64,000 bases of DNA from positions 3,162,001 to 3,226,000 of the forward strand of contig NZ_CP022579.1 of assembly GCF_008274805.1 (NCBI RefSeq). The letters run 5' to 3'. Shown in pieces: positions 27,702 to 36,615 of this stretch. A program made the position numbers and the translations under genes. The notes under the pieces were generated by a model. That model did not search any database and had not been told where the DNA came from. It worked only from the letters and a program-made list of their open reading frames with translations. The number at the start of each line of letters is the position of its first letter. The stretch's first letter is position 1. The DNA is from Oryzomicrobium terrae (GTDB lineage: Bacteria; Pseudomonadota; Gammaproteobacteria; Burkholderiales; Rhodocyclaceae).

Positions 27702-27715
27702 GTGACCTAGATCAA
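27702..27715 (-). promoter_or_regulatory. FNR/DNR-like box upstream of bacteriohemerythrin
   Basis: On the minus strand it reads TTGATCTAGGTCAC, close to the FNR/DNR consensus TTGAT-N4-ATCAA. A weak -10 (GAAAAT, 27674-27679) puts the transcript start near 27667, so the box centre is at -41.5, the class II activator position, leaving a 23-nt leader. The rest of 27645-27910 holds no gene and no other clear site. Confidence 0.5.
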
Positions 27716-27910
27716 CTGCCCGCCACCCTGGCCGGTCCTTTTCCGCGGCATGGCGCGGACAAGGCGCTGGCCCCGCCCGCCACTGCCCGCTCCCGGCTGC
27801 CGGGGCGAGGCATTGCAGGTAAACTCTTACGCTTGCCCGCTCGGCACCCACGCCGCAACTCCCCCGCCCGGCGTGCCATGCCCGGCCTTCCCCACCTTCC
27901 ACCGCCCGCC

Positions 27911-28753
27911 ATGACTGATCGCTACTGCGTTTTCGGCAACCCCATCGGCCACTCCAAATCCCCCGCCATCCATGCCGCCTTCGCCGCCGCCACTGGCCAG
28001 GACCTGACCTATGAGGCCCGCCTGGCCCCCGTCGACCAGGCCGATGGCTTTGCCGAGGCCGTCGCCGCCTTCATCGCCGAAGGCGGGCGGGGCGCCAACG
28101 TCACCGTGCCGTTCAAGGAAGACGCCTTCCGCCTGGCCAGCGGCCCGGGCAACCGGCTGACCCCCCGGGCCCGGCTGGCCGGGGCAGTGAACACCCTGGT
28201 CTTCGGCAGCGACGGCATCCTCGGCGACAACACCGACGGCGTCGGCCTGGTGCGCGATCTCACCGATTTCCTCGGCGTGTCCCTGGCCGGGAAACGCATC
28301 CTGCTGCTTGGCGCCGGCGGCGCCGCCCGGGGCGCCCTCGGCCCCCTGCTCGATGCGGCGCCGGCCCACCTGACCATCGCCAACCGCACCGTGGCCCGGG
28401 CTGAGGAGCTGGCCGCCCTGGTGGTGGCGAGCCATCCGGCGGCGGCGGTGGATGCCTGCAGCTTCGCCGCCCTGGCCGGTCGCCAGTACGACGTGGTGAT
28501 CAATGCCACCAGCGCCAGCCTGCAGGGCGAGCCGGTACCCCTGCCGGCAGGCCTGTACGCCCCCGGCGCGGCGGCCTACGACATGATGTACGGCAGCGAG
28601 ACGCCCTTCCTCGCCCAGGCCCGCCGGCTGGGTGCCAGCGTGCTGGCCGACGGGCTGGGCATGCTGGTGGAACAGGCGGCGGAGGCCTTCGCCCTGTGGC
28701 GCGGGGTGCGCCCGGACACCGCCGCCGTGCGCCGTCTGCTGCGCCCGGCCTGA
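27911..28753 (+). CDS. aroE: Shikimate dehydrogenase (NADP+)
   Basis: A 280-residue AroE that reduces 3-dehydroshikimate to shikimate on the way to chorismate. The shikimate site is [17 protein letters not shown] (residues 8-24), the catalytic Lys/Asp region is [10 protein letters not shown] and GDNTDGVGL, and the NADP-binding loop is [13 protein letters not shown] followed by IANRT. The C-terminal [14 protein letters not shown] is standard. The open frame extends about 270 nt upstream, but family proteins begin at [11 protein letters not shown]. It is 12 nt ahead of mtgA. Confidence 0.95.
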   Translation: MTDRYCVFGNPIGHSKSPAIHAAFAAATGQDLTYEARLAPVDQADGFAEAVAAFIAEGGRGANVTVPFKEDAFRLASGPGNRLTPRARLAGAVNTLVFGSDGILGDNTDGVGLVRDLTDFLGVSLAGKRILLLGAGGAARGALGPLLDAAPAHLTIANRTVARAEELAALVVASHPAAAVDACSFAALAGRQYDVVINATSASLQGEPVPLPAGLYAPGAAAYDMMYGSETPFLAQARRLGASVLADGLGMLVEQAAEAFALWRGVRPDTAAVRRLLRPA

Positions 28754-28765
28754 GGCGCCCGCCCC

Positions 28766-29461
28766 ATGCGCGTTATCCTGCGCTGGCTGAAGCGTGCCGT
28801 GCTGGCCGTGATCGCCCTGGTGCTGGGCTATCAGCTGTGGCTGTTCGGCTGGGTGCTGTGGTGGAGCTGGGCCAACCCGGACATGACCCGCTTCATGGAA
28901 ATCCGCCTGGCCGAGTTGCGCCTCAAGGACCCCAAGGCCCAGCTGAAGAAGCAGTGGGTCGATTACGCGCGCATCTCGCCCAATCTCAAGCGCGCCATCA
29001 TCGCCGCCGAGGACGCCAAGTTCGTGGACCACGAGGGCTTCGACTGGGAAGGCATCCAGAAGGCCATCGAGAAGAACCAGCGGCGCGGCAAGGTGGTGGC
29101 CGGCGGCTCCACCATCTCCCAGCAACTGGCCAAGAACCTCTTCCTCAGTCCGGCCAAGACGCCCTGGCGCAAGGCCGAGGAGGCCGTCATCACCCTGATG
29201 ATCGAAGCCACCTGGGACAAGCGGCGCATCTTCGAGGTCTACCTCAACGTCATCGAATGGGGCAACGGCGTGTTCGGCGCCGAGGCCGCCGCCCGCCACT
29301 ACTACGGCATCTCCGCCGCCCAACTGGGCAGCGACCAGGCGGCCCGGCTGGCCGGCATGGTGCCCAACCCGCGCTTCTATGACCGCAACCGGGGCGCCCC
29401 GGGGCTGGGGCGCAAGGCGGCGATCATCCAGGTGCGCATGCCGGCGGCAGAAATCCCCTGA
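28766..29461 (+). CDS. mtgA: Monofunctional biosynthetic peptidoglycan transglycosylase
   Basis: A 231-residue GT51 glycosyltransferase that polymerises lipid II into glycan strands at the inner membrane. One N-terminal TM helix (about residues 11-32) precedes the catalytic domain, with the catalytic Glu in AIIAAEDAKFVDHEGFDW, then GGSTISQQLAKNLFLS and the second Glu in YLNVIEWGNGVFGAE. There is no transpeptidase domain and the length is normal for MtgA. It is cotranscribed with aroE by spacing, 12 nt apart. Confidence 0.95.
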   Translation: MRVILRWLKRAVLAVIALVLGYQLWLFGWVLWWSWANPDMTRFMEIRLAELRLKDPKAQLKKQWVDYARISPNLKRAIIAAEDAKFVDHEGFDWEGIQKAIEKNQRRGKVVAGGSTISQQLAKNLFLSPAKTPWRKAEEAVITLMIEATWDKRRIFEVYLNVIEWGNGVFGAEAAARHYYGISAAQLGSDQAARLAGMVPNPRFYDRNRGAPGLGRKAAIIQVRMPAAEIP

Positions 29462-29525
29462 TCCCGGCACGGCGCCGCCAGCCCGTCGGCCGACCGCGGA
29501 TCGCCGCACCACCACGGCCAAACCC

Positions 29526-29590
29526 CGCGCCAATACTCGATCTCCAGGCAGGCCATCTGGAAAGCCGCGCCATTCCTTGATCTCCGGGCA
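29526..29590 (+). repeat. Dispersed 25-nt repeat, two tandem copies
   Basis: Two units (29526-29550 and 29566-29590) start 40 nt apart and match at 21 of 25 positions: CGCGCCAATACTCGATCTCC and CGCGCCATTCCTTGATCTCC, each ending in -GGCA. The spacer CATCTGGAAAG resembles the spacer of the copy at 61-131. They lie between mtgA and mgtE. Nearer mgtE, 29591-29739 shows only a weak -10-like TAGAAT (29665-29670). Confidence 0.6.
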
Positions 29591-29739
29591 CCCCTATCCA
29601 AGAACGCCAAACGACGTGCCCTTGCGGGCAGCGGACTGTCAAAAAATTGACCTCGACCGGGTGCTAGAATCGTGAGCAGCCCCGGCTCTGCGCCCCCCTC
29701 CCGCCGCCGGATTCGCCCCCCTTCCCCAGCAGGCCCGCC

Positions 29740-31200
29740 ATGCCGCCATCCGACAACGATCACGAGTTGACGCCCATGGGGGATGCGGACGCCCTGCAGG
29801 CGCGCCTGGCCGAGGTGCAGACCCTGCTGGCGCGGCACCGCCTGGTGGAGGATCTGGTGCATCGCCAGGAAATGCCCCGCCACGACCTGGTCGAGTCCCT
29901 GGTGCACAAGCGCCACCTGGCCGAGCTGCGCGGCAAGCTCGACAAGATGCACCCGGCGGACATCGCCACCATCCTCGAAGCCCTGCCCCTGCCCGACCGC
30001 CTGATGGTCTGGAACCTGGTCAAGGCCGAGCGCGACGGCGAGATCCTGCTCGAGGTCTCGGACGCGGTACGGGAAACCCTGATTGCCTCGATGGCCCCGG
30101 CCGAACTGACGGCGGCGGCCCAGACCCTGGACGCCGACGAGCTGGCCGACCTGGCCCCGGACCTGCCCCGGGAGGTGGTGCAGAGCCTGTTCCAGACCCT
30201 GCCCCATGAGGAACGGGAGCAGCTGCGCGCTGCCCTGTCCTACCCGGAAGGCACGGTGGGGGCGCTGATGGATTTCGACATGGTGACGGTGCGCGAGGAC
30301 GTCACCCTGGAAGTGGTGTTCCGCTACCTGCGCCGCTTCGACGCCCTGCCCGATCACACCGACCAGCTGTTCGTGGTGGACCGCAACGACGTGCTGCAGG
30401 GGGTGCTGTCCCTGTCGCGCCTGCTCGTCTCCGAGCCGGAAACCGAAGTCACCGCGGTGATGCGCAGCGACACCCTGCGCTTTACCCCCCACGACCCGGC
30501 CGACGACGCGGCCGAGGCCTTCGACCGCTACGACCTGGTCTCGGCCCCGGTGGTGGACGCCGAGGGCAAGCTGGTGGGGCGCTTGGATGTGGCCGCCGTG
30601 CTCGACTACTTCCGCGAGGAGAGCGAAAGCGAACAACTGGCCCAGGCCGGTCTGCGCGAGGAGGAGGACATCTTCGCCCCGGTGTGGAATTCGGTGAAGA
30701 ACCGCTGGGCCTGGCTGGCCATCAACCTGGTGACGGCCTTCATCGCCTCCCGGGTGATCGGCCTGTTCGAGGGCTCCATCGAGAAGCTGGTGGCCCTGGC
30801 CGCCCTGATGCCGATCGTCGCCGGCATCGGCGGCAATTCGGGCAACCAGACCATCACCATGATCGTGCGCGCCATCGCCCTCGGCCAGCTCTCGCCGGAC
30901 CACGCGCGGCGCCTCTACCGCAAGGAACTGGGAGTCTCCCTGATCAACGGCCTGGTCTGGGGGGGGTTGCTCGGGGTGCTCGCCTGGGCGCTCTACGGTT
31001 CCCTGGCGCTGGGGCTGGTGATGACCTCGGCGATGACCCTCAACCTGCTGCTGGCGGCCACCGTCGGCGTGGCCATTCCGGTCACCCTGGCGCGCCTCGG
31101 GCGCGATCCGGCGGTGGGCTCCAGCGTCATGATCACCGCCGTCACCGACTCCGGCGGCTTCTTCATCTTCCTCGGCCTGGCCACCCTGTTCCTGCTCTGA
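29740..31200 (+). CDS. mgtE: Magnesium transporter MgtE
   Basis: A 486-residue Mg2+ channel. The N-terminal helical MgtE domain (about residues 30-140, with LHPADIA-like KMHPADIATILEALP) senses cytoplasmic Mg2+. Two CBS domains cover about 140-275. Five TM helices follow from about 325, with the pore signature PIVAGIGGNSGNQTITMIVR (about 359-378) and the Asp in the last helix (TAVTDSGGFFIFLGLATLFLL). All landmarks of the family are intact. No Mg2+-sensing leader RNA is evident upstream. Confidence 0.95.
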   Translation: MPPSDNDHELTPMGDADALQARLAEVQTLLARHRLVEDLVHRQEMPRHDLVESLVHKRHLAELRGKLDKMHPADIATILEALPLPDRLMVWNLVKAERDGEILLEVSDAVRETLIASMAPAELTAAAQTLDADELADLAPDLPREVVQSLFQTLPHEEREQLRAALSYPEGTVGALMDFDMVTVREDVTLEVVFRYLRRFDALPDHTDQLFVVDRNDVLQGVLSLSRLLVSEPETEVTAVMRSDTLRFTPHDPADDAAEAFDRYDLVSAPVVDAEGKLVGRLDVAAVLDYFREESESEQLAQAGLREEEDIFAPVWNSVKNRWAWLAINLVTAFIASRVIGLFEGSIEKLVALAALMPIVAGIGGNSGNQTITMIVRAIALGQLSPDHARRLYRKELGVSLINGLVWGGLLGVLAWALYGSLALGLVMTSAMTLNLLLAATVGVAIPVTLARLGRDPAVGSSVMITAVTDSGGFFIFLGLATLFLL

Positions 31201-31202
31201 GG

Positions 31203-31218
31203 CCCGGCCACAGCCGGG
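31203..31218. terminator. Small hairpin between convergent mgtE and HDOD genes
   Basis: CCCGGC-CACA-GCCGGG, a 6-bp GC stem 3 nt after mgtE. It lacks a T-tract, so it is only a possible terminator. Confidence 0.3.
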
Positions 31219-31234
31219 TCGGGCGGCCCCGCGC

Positions 31235-32101
31235 TCAGGCGGCCTTGGCGGCCCGGGCCTGTTCCAGACGCACCAGGGCGTCGTCCACGATGTCGTCCAG
31301 GTCCTGCTCGGCCAGGCCGAAGAAGGTGCAGGCCGCATGCTTGCCCTTGAGCCACTCGGCCTCGTCGTTGACCCGCAGGAACAGGTTCACGATCCGTTCC
31401 GCCAGCAGGTTGAGGGCGATCAGGGTGCACGTCTCGTCCGGCAAGCCCGCCTCGTGATCCAGGGAGACGAAGTCGTGGTGCGACAGGATGGCCTGGCAGA
31501 TGACGTCGGAGAGGCCCCACTGGCGGGCGAACAGATAACCGACCACGGCGTGGTTGGTACCGTAGGCGGCATCCTCGACCTGGGTGTAGCGCAGCCCCTC
31601 GGTGGCGTTGGCGCGCTTCAGCACGTCCTTGTAATCGGCATACTTCTGCATCAGCAGCGGCATGCCGCAGTCGCGGAACAGGCCGAAGCTGTAGGCCGTC
31701 TCCCGGGACGTGCCGGGCAGTTGGGCGGCCAGCATGGCGCATACCGTCGCGGTATAGGCGGCGCTGTCCCAGAAGCGTGCCATGGCGGGGGGGCGCTCGC
31801 CGGCCGCCTGAATATTGCGCACCAGTTGGTTGATCACCAGGTTGAAGACATTCTTCAACCCGAGCAGGCTCAGGGCCTCGTTGACCGAGCCGACCTGGCG
31901 CCCACCAAACAGGGGGGAGTTGGCGATCTTCAACACCCCGGCAGCCAGGGCCACGTCCTGGTTGATCAGGCGGCTGACCCGCGGCAGGCTGACCGCCTCG
32001 TGCTCCATTTCGCGGGAAAGCTGGTTGAGGATGGCCGGACAAGGGGGAATCTGGACCCCTTTGAGGAGCGTGTCGATCTGGCGTTCGTCGATGGCGGGCA
32101 T
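31235..32101 (-). CDS. HDOD domain signalling protein
   Basis: A 288-residue protein made mainly of an HDOD domain (about residues 15-215), a relative of HD phosphohydrolases that has lost the catalytic HD pair and acts as a signalling or scaffold module. Landmarks are IPPCPAILNQLSREM, LINQDVALAAGVLKIANSPLF and EALSLLGLKNVFNLVINQ. The C-terminal 70 residues form a helical tail. The ATG at 32101 is the start most like the family; one at 32164 would add 21 residues. The ribosome site is weak for both. Confidence 0.82.
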   Translation of the reverse strand: MPAIDERQIDTLLKGVQIPPCPAILNQLSREMEHEAVSLPRVSRLINQDVALAAGVLKIANSPLFGGRQVGSVNEALSLLGLKNVFNLVINQLVRNIQAAGERPPAMARFWDSAAYTATVCAMLAAQLPGTSRETAYSFGLFRDCGMPLLMQKYADYKDVLKRANATEGLRYTQVEDAAYGTNHAVVGYLFARQWGLSDVICQAILSHHDFVSLDHEAGLPDETCTLIALNLLAERIVNLFLRVNDEAEWLKGKHAACTFFGLAEQDLDDIVDDALVRLEQARAAKAA

Positions 32102-32251
32102 GGGCAACACAGGCTGAAAAATCGCGGATGCGGCAAGCAAGGGGCCGGCACGGCGCCGGGCCATGCCGCTGGCAAGGCGCAACCCTAGCACCGAAGGGGT
32201 GGCAAAGGGAATAGAAAGGCGGGAAATGGATCGCCCGGCAGCCGGGTAAAC

Positions 32252-32285
32252 GCCAATGGGGCGCGTCGCGACGCGCCCCGTTGGC
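32252..32285 (-). terminator. Terminator hairpin after the nitronate monooxygenase gene
   Basis: GCCAA...TTGGC arms enclose a perfect GGGGCGCGTCG/CGACGCGCCCC palindrome, giving a very stable stem 32 nt past the stop of the minus-strand gene. GTTTA follows on that strand. The remainder of 32102-32316 is empty. Confidence 0.6.
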
Positions 32286-32316
32286 CGATACGACGGCAGT
32301 TGGCGGCTTGCCTGGA

Positions 32317-33261
32317 TCAGGCGCGCAAGGCCGGCGACGGCGGGAGGGCGCAGGCCAGCCGGTATTCCTCGGCCAGCCGGGCGGCTAGTGCGGCCACCGT
32401 GGGCACATCGTGGATGGTGGCGACGCCGTGGCCGGCGCTCCACACGTCGCGCCAGGCCTTGGCTTCCTCGCCGTAGTCGTGGTTGGCCGGCTTGCCGCCG
32501 GCAGCCAGGCTTTCCTGGGTGTAGCCGGCCTTCTCCAGGCTGGGCCAGAGGAAGTTGGCGTTGGTGCCGGAGACGGCCGGGGTATAGACGATGTCGCGGG
32601 GCCCGGCGGTGGTCAGCATGTCCTTGTAGGCCGGCTGGGCCATGGACTCCTGGGTGGCGATGAAGCGGGTGCCCATGTAGGCGAAGTCGGCGCCGAGCAC
32701 TTCGGCGGCGCGGATGCTGGCGCCGTCGGAAATGGCGCCGCCCAGGATCAGGGTGCCGTTCCAGAACTCGCGGATCTCGCGGATCAGGGCGAAGGGGCTT
32801 TGCGTGCCGGCGTGGCCGCCGGCGCCGGCGCCCACGGCGATGATGCCGTCCACCCCGGCCTCGATGGCCTTCTTGGCGTGGTAGGCGTGGATCACGTCGG
32901 AGAACACCACACCGCCGTAGGCATGCACCGCTTCCACCACCGGCGCCGGGTTGCCCAGGCTGGTGATGACGAAGGGCACCTTGTGCTTCACCACCAGGGC
33001 CAGGTCGTCGGCCAGGCGGGTGTTGGACGGATGCAGGATGAGGTTGACGCCGTAGGGGGCGTGGGTCTCGTCCAGAGTTTCGTTGAGCTGGCCGAACCAG
33101 GCGTCCAGGGTTTCCAGGGGCCGGGCGTTGAGGCTGGGGAACGAGGCGGCGACCCCGGCACGGCAGGCGGCGGACACCAAGTCCGGGCCGGACACGAGGA
33201 ACATCGGGGCGACGATGGCAGGCACCGTCATCCGTCCGCGGAAGGCGGCGGGGATGGTCAT
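32317..33261 (-). CDS. Nitronate monooxygenase family protein
   Basis: A 314-residue FMN TIM-barrel protein of the NPD/2-nitropropane dioxygenase family, which oxidises alkyl nitronates. It shows APMFLVSGPDLVSAACRAG near the N-terminus, the FMN phosphate loop VGAGAGGHAGTQSPFALI (about 142-159) and GGAISDGASIRAAEVLGADFAYMGTRF. The catalytic His equivalent lies in GGHAG. GGAG precedes the ATG by 8 nt. It is upstream of the HDOD gene, with a terminator between them, and downstream of the NlpC/P60 gene by 96 nt. Confidence 0.88.
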   Translation of the reverse strand: MTIPAAFRGRMTVPAIVAPMFLVSGPDLVSAACRAGVAASFPSLNARPLETLDAWFGQLNETLDETHAPYGVNLILHPSNTRLADDLALVVKHKVPFVITSLGNPAPVVEAVHAYGGVVFSDVIHAYHAKKAIEAGVDGIIAVGAGAGGHAGTQSPFALIREIREFWNGTLILGGAISDGASIRAAEVLGADFAYMGTRFIATQESMAQPAYKDMLTTAGPRDIVYTPAVSGTNANFLWPSLEKAGYTQESLAAGGKPANHDYGEEAKAWRDVWSAGHGVATIHDVPTVAALAARLAEEYRLACALPPSPALRA

Positions 33262-33357
33262 GAAGCTGTCTCCAGATGGCAGTTTGTGGACGGTGCGAAC
33301 ACCGCTTCATCCCTCTGCCCGTTTTTTATGGCGACGCGCCGGTCTTGGCCGCCCGCT

Positions 33358-33894
33358 TCAATCGAACATGGTGCGGGCCGCTTCGAAACGCTCGGCGTAG
33401 TAGCGGGCGTCCAGACGGTCTACCCGGATTTTGCCACGGGAGTTGGGCGCGTGGACGAAGCGGTTGTCACCGATATAGATGCCGACGTGGGAGTAGGGCC
33501 GGTTGAGGGTATTGAAGAACACCAGGTCACCGGGGCGCAGGTCGGCACTGCCCACCGGACGGCCCTTCTGCGCCAGATCGGCGGCCGAACCGGTCAGGCG
33601 CAGCCCGGCGGCCCGGTCGTAGATGAAGCTGACCATGCCGCTGCAGTCGAGGCCGGCCTCCGGGTTCTTGCCGCCGAAACGATAGCCGGTATCGAGCAGT
33701 CCAAGGGCGTAGAACACCACCTCCTGCGCTTGGGGCACAAGTTCCCGGGAGGGCTGCGCTATAGTGGAGCGGGACGTTTCCCCGGGCCGGGGAGCAGGCC
33801 CGCTGCAGGCCGCCAGGCACAGTGCCACCAACCAGGGGGCGAGGCGCCAGGCCGAAGGGAAAAAATCGCGACAGACAAGACGATCGAAGGCCAT
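33358..33894 (-). CDS. NlpC/P60 family lipoprotein endopeptidase
   Basis: A 178-residue cell-wall hydrolase. The lipoprotein signal ends in LVALCLAAC, so Cys at about residue 30 should be lipidated. The C40 peptidase domain (about 65-175) has its catalytic Cys in GLDCSGMVSFIY, the first His in SHVGIYIGD and the polar third residue at HAPN. Such enzymes cut the D-Glu to diamino-acid bond in stem peptides. It is divergent from the aldehyde dehydrogenase gene, with 75 nt between them. Confidence 0.9.
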   Translation of the reverse strand: MAFDRLVCRDFFPSAWRLAPWLVALCLAACSGPAPRPGETSRSTIAQPSRELVPQAQEVVFYALGLLDTGYRFGGKNPEAGLDCSGMVSFIYDRAAGLRLTGSAADLAQKGRPVGSADLRPGDLVFFNTLNRPYSHVGIYIGDNRFVHAPNSRGKIRVDRLDARYYAERFEAARTMFD

Positions 33895-33969
33895 AACGGA
33901 GCCGGACCTAGCCGGCGCTCTTAAAGTGGTTTGTTAATAATCTCGCCTACCCGACGGAAAAATCAAGTC

Positions 33970-35454
33970 ATGAGCACCATTCTTTCTCTCCAAGACAGCC
34001 ATTTGCTGCAACAGCTCGCCTACGTCGACGGCCAGTGGATCAGCGCCGACGACGAGGCCACTTTCCCCGTGACCAACCCGGCCAGCGGCACCGTACTGGC
34101 TCGGGTGCCGCGCTGCGGCAGCGCCGAAACCCAGCGCGCCATCGCCGCCGCCGAGGCCGCCTGGCCGGCCTGGCGTGCCCGCACCGCCAAGGAGCGGGGC
34201 CAGATCCTGCGTCGCTGGTTCGACCTGATGAATGCCCATGCCGAGGACTTGGCACAACTGATTACCGCCGAGGGCGGCAAACCCCTGGCCGAGGCCCGCG
34301 GCGAAGTGACCTACGCCGCCTCCTTCGTCGAGTGGTTCGCCGAGGAAGGCAAGCGCGCCTACGGCGAGACCATCCCCACCACCGCCCCGGACAAGCGCCT
34401 GGCGGTGATCAAGCAACCGATCGGGGTGGCCGCGGCGATCACGCCGTGGAACTTCCCCGCCGCCATGATCACCCGCAAGGTGGCCCCGGCCCTGGCCGCC
34501 GGCTGTCCGGTGGTGGTCAAACCGGCCGAACAGACGCCGCTCACCGCCTTGGCCCTGGCCGAATTGGCCGACCGGGCGGGCCTTCCCGCCGGAGTGTTCA
34601 ACGTGGTCACCGGCGACGCTGCCGATGCGCCAGCCATCGGCGCGACCCTGACCGCCAGTCCGGTGGTACGCAAGCTGTCGTTCACCGGCTCCACCGAGGT
34701 CGGCCGGCTGCTCATGGCGCAGAGCGCGCCAACCCTGAAGAAACTGTCCCTGGAACTGGGCGGCAACGCTCCCTTCATCGTCTTCGACGACGCCGACGTA
34801 GACGCGGCCGTGGACGGGCTGATGGCCGCCAAGTACCGCAACACCGGCCAGACCTGCGTCTGCGCCAACCGGGTGCTGGTCCAGGAGGGCATCTACGCGC
34901 GCTTTGCGGCCGCCTTGGCCGACAAGGTGGCCCAGCTCCGGGTCGGTAACGGCGCCGAGGTCGGGGTACAGCAGGGGCCGTTGATCGACGGCGCCGGCCT
35001 GGCCAAGGTCGAGGAACTGGTGGCCGATGCCCTGGCCAAGGGGGCCCGCGTGCTGACCGGCGGCGCTCGGCTAGAGGACGCCTGGGCCCGGGACGGCCAT
35101 TTCTTCCAGCCGACGGTGCTGGCCGAGGTGACCCCGGCGATGCGTCTGGCCCGGGAGGAAATCTTCGGCCCGGTGGCCCCGCTGTTCCGGTTCGCTAGCG
35201 AGGACGAGGCGGTGCGCCTGGCCAACGCCACCGAGTACGGTCTGGCCGCCTACTTCTACAGCCGCGACGTGGGCCGCTGCCACCGGGTATCCGAAGCCCT
35301 GGAATACGGCATGGTGGGGGTCAATACCGGCCTCATCTCCAACGAGGTGGCACCCTTCGGCGGGGTCAAGCAATCCGGCCTGGGCCGCGAGGGGGCCCAT
35401 TACGGTCTGGAGGAATACCTGGAAGTGAAGTACGTGTGCACCAGCATCGCCTGA
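33970..35454 (+). CDS. gabD: NAD(P)-dependent succinate-semialdehyde dehydrogenase
   Basis: A 494-residue aldehyde dehydrogenase. The coenzyme site has PWNFPAAMITRKVAPALAAG and FTGSTEVGRLL, the general base Glu lies in LELGGNAPFIVFDDAD, and the nucleophile Cys is in NTGQTCVCANRVLVQ. The paired Cys-X-Cys and the overall sequence fit GabD, which oxidises succinate semialdehyde from GABA breakdown to succinate. No GABA transaminase is adjacent. The ATG at 33970 is preferred to a TTG at 33931. Confidence 0.9.
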   Translation: MSTILSLQDSHLLQQLAYVDGQWISADDEATFPVTNPASGTVLARVPRCGSAETQRAIAAAEAAWPAWRARTAKERGQILRRWFDLMNAHAEDLAQLITAEGGKPLAEARGEVTYAASFVEWFAEEGKRAYGETIPTTAPDKRLAVIKQPIGVAAAITPWNFPAAMITRKVAPALAAGCPVVVKPAEQTPLTALALAELADRAGLPAGVFNVVTGDAADAPAIGATLTASPVVRKLSFTGSTEVGRLLMAQSAPTLKKLSLELGGNAPFIVFDDADVDAAVDGLMAAKYRNTGQTCVCANRVLVQEGIYARFAAALADKVAQLRVGNGAEVGVQQGPLIDGAGLAKVEELVADALAKGARVLTGGARLEDAWARDGHFFQPTVLAEVTPAMRLAREEIFGPVAPLFRFASEDEAVRLANATEYGLAAYFYSRDVGRCHRVSEALEYGMVGVNTGLISNEVAPFGGVKQSGLGREGAHYGLEEYLEVKYVCTSIA

Positions 35455-35477
35455 TGCAGCCCTGCATATGGGCAACG

Positions 35478-35506
35478 AAAACGGGGGCCGCGGCCCCCGT
35501 TTTTTT
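35478..35506. terminator. Bidirectional terminator between gabD and the convergent hydrolase
   Basis: A perfect 13+13 palindrome AAAACGGGGGCCG/CGGCCCCCGTTTT followed by further T on the plus strand and preceded by A, so it can stop both transcripts. Confidence 0.92.
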
Positions 35507-35549
35507 ATGGCGGCCTGCCCCAAGGCAAGCCCCGGCTTTCCTGGCCGGA

Positions 35550-36443
35550 TCAGCCCCGGCCGCTACCGTGGCGGGCGTACCAGTCAAGCAGGCGCTTCCA
35601 CCCCTCCTCGGCCTCGGCCTTGCGATAGCTGGGCCGGTAATCGGCATGAAAGGCGTGGCCGGCCTCGGGGAAGACGACAATGTCCGAACCGCTCTTGCCC
35701 TTCTTCAAGGCTCCTTTCATTTCCTCCACGTCGTCGAGGGGAATCCCCTGGTCCTTGCCGCCATAGAGGCCGAGCACCGGCACGGTCAGACCGGCGGCCA
35801 GATCGACAGGCTGCTTCGGGGCCAGGGCGCTGGGGGCGCCATCGACCTTGCCATACCAGGCCACCGCGGCGCGGAGGGTCGAGTTGTGGGCGGCGTACAA
35901 CCAGGTGATGCGCCCCCCCCAGCAGAAGCCGGTCATGTACAGGCGCTTGGCGTCGCCGCCGTGGGCAGTGGCGAACTTCACCGCCGCGTCCAGGTCGCCC
36001 AGCACCTGGGCGTCCGGCACCTTGGCAACGATGCCATCGAGAATCTGCTGGACGTTGCTGATCTTGGTCGGATCGCCTTGACGCACGAACAGGTCCGGGG
36101 CGATGGCGAAGTAGCCCTGATGGGCCAGGCGCCGGCACACATCCTGGATGTAGTGGTGCACGCCGAAGATTTCCGAGGCCACCAGCACCACTGGGAACGG
36201 CCCCTTGCCTTCCGGGCGGGCATAGTAGGCCGGCACCGGGTGACGGTCGGCGCCGACCAGGGGCTCGATGCCGGTCACCAGCCCGTCCGGGGTGGTGTCG
36301 ATGGCCGTCTGGGCCATCACCGGCTGGGTCGCCAGGGCAAAGCCGGCAGCAATGCTGCCGACCAGGAAGCCGCGCCGGCTGAAGCCGACCCGGGGCATCA
36401 GGCTGTCGAACTCGGTGCTGGTTTCTTTTTCAAGCATCGTCAT
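35550..36443 (-). CDS. Dienelactone hydrolase family protein, Tat-exported
   Basis: A 297-residue protein with a twin-arginine signal (SRRGFLVGSIAAGFALA, about residues 22-38, cleaved after VMAQ-like region). The alpha/beta hydrolase domain has the nucleophile elbow GFCWGGRITW with Cys as nucleophile, Asp in YGGKDQGIP and His in EAGHAFHADY, the classical dienelactone hydrolase triad. Export to the periplasm is unusual compared with the cytoplasmic ClcD enzymes of chloroaromatic pathways, though YghX-like members share it. AGGAGA lies 7 nt before the ATG at 36443. Confidence 0.88.
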   Translation of the reverse strand: MTMLEKETSTEFDSLMPRVGFSRRGFLVGSIAAGFALATQPVMAQTAIDTTPDGLVTGIEPLVGADRHPVPAYYARPEGKGPFPVVLVASEIFGVHHYIQDVCRRLAHQGYFAIAPDLFVRQGDPTKISNVQQILDGIVAKVPDAQVLGDLDAAVKFATAHGGDAKRLYMTGFCWGGRITWLYAAHNSTLRAAVAWYGKVDGAPSALAPKQPVDLAAGLTVPVLGLYGGKDQGIPLDDVEEMKGALKKGKSGSDIVVFPEAGHAFHADYRPSYRKAEAEEGWKRLLDWYARHGSGRG

Positions 36444-36615
36444 CAGTGTTTCTCCTGGGGAAGGATGGGGATTCGGGTTGCGGGCCGCGCGGTTACGGCA
36501 CTGCAACACAATTGTCATGGGGTTCGGAGGTATGATCGACCGGGATGGCTATCGCTGTCACTCTGTTACTGCGTAATTTTGACCTTCACCGCTCACTTCA
36601 GGGAAAACCATCGCC

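Noticed and set aside
29647-29670. TTGACC and TAGAAT as the mgtE promoter
   Set aside because: The spacing is 12 nt, too short for sigma-70.
36512-36536. TTGTCA and TATGAT as the phaJ promoter
   Set aside because: The spacing is 13 nt, too short for sigma-70.
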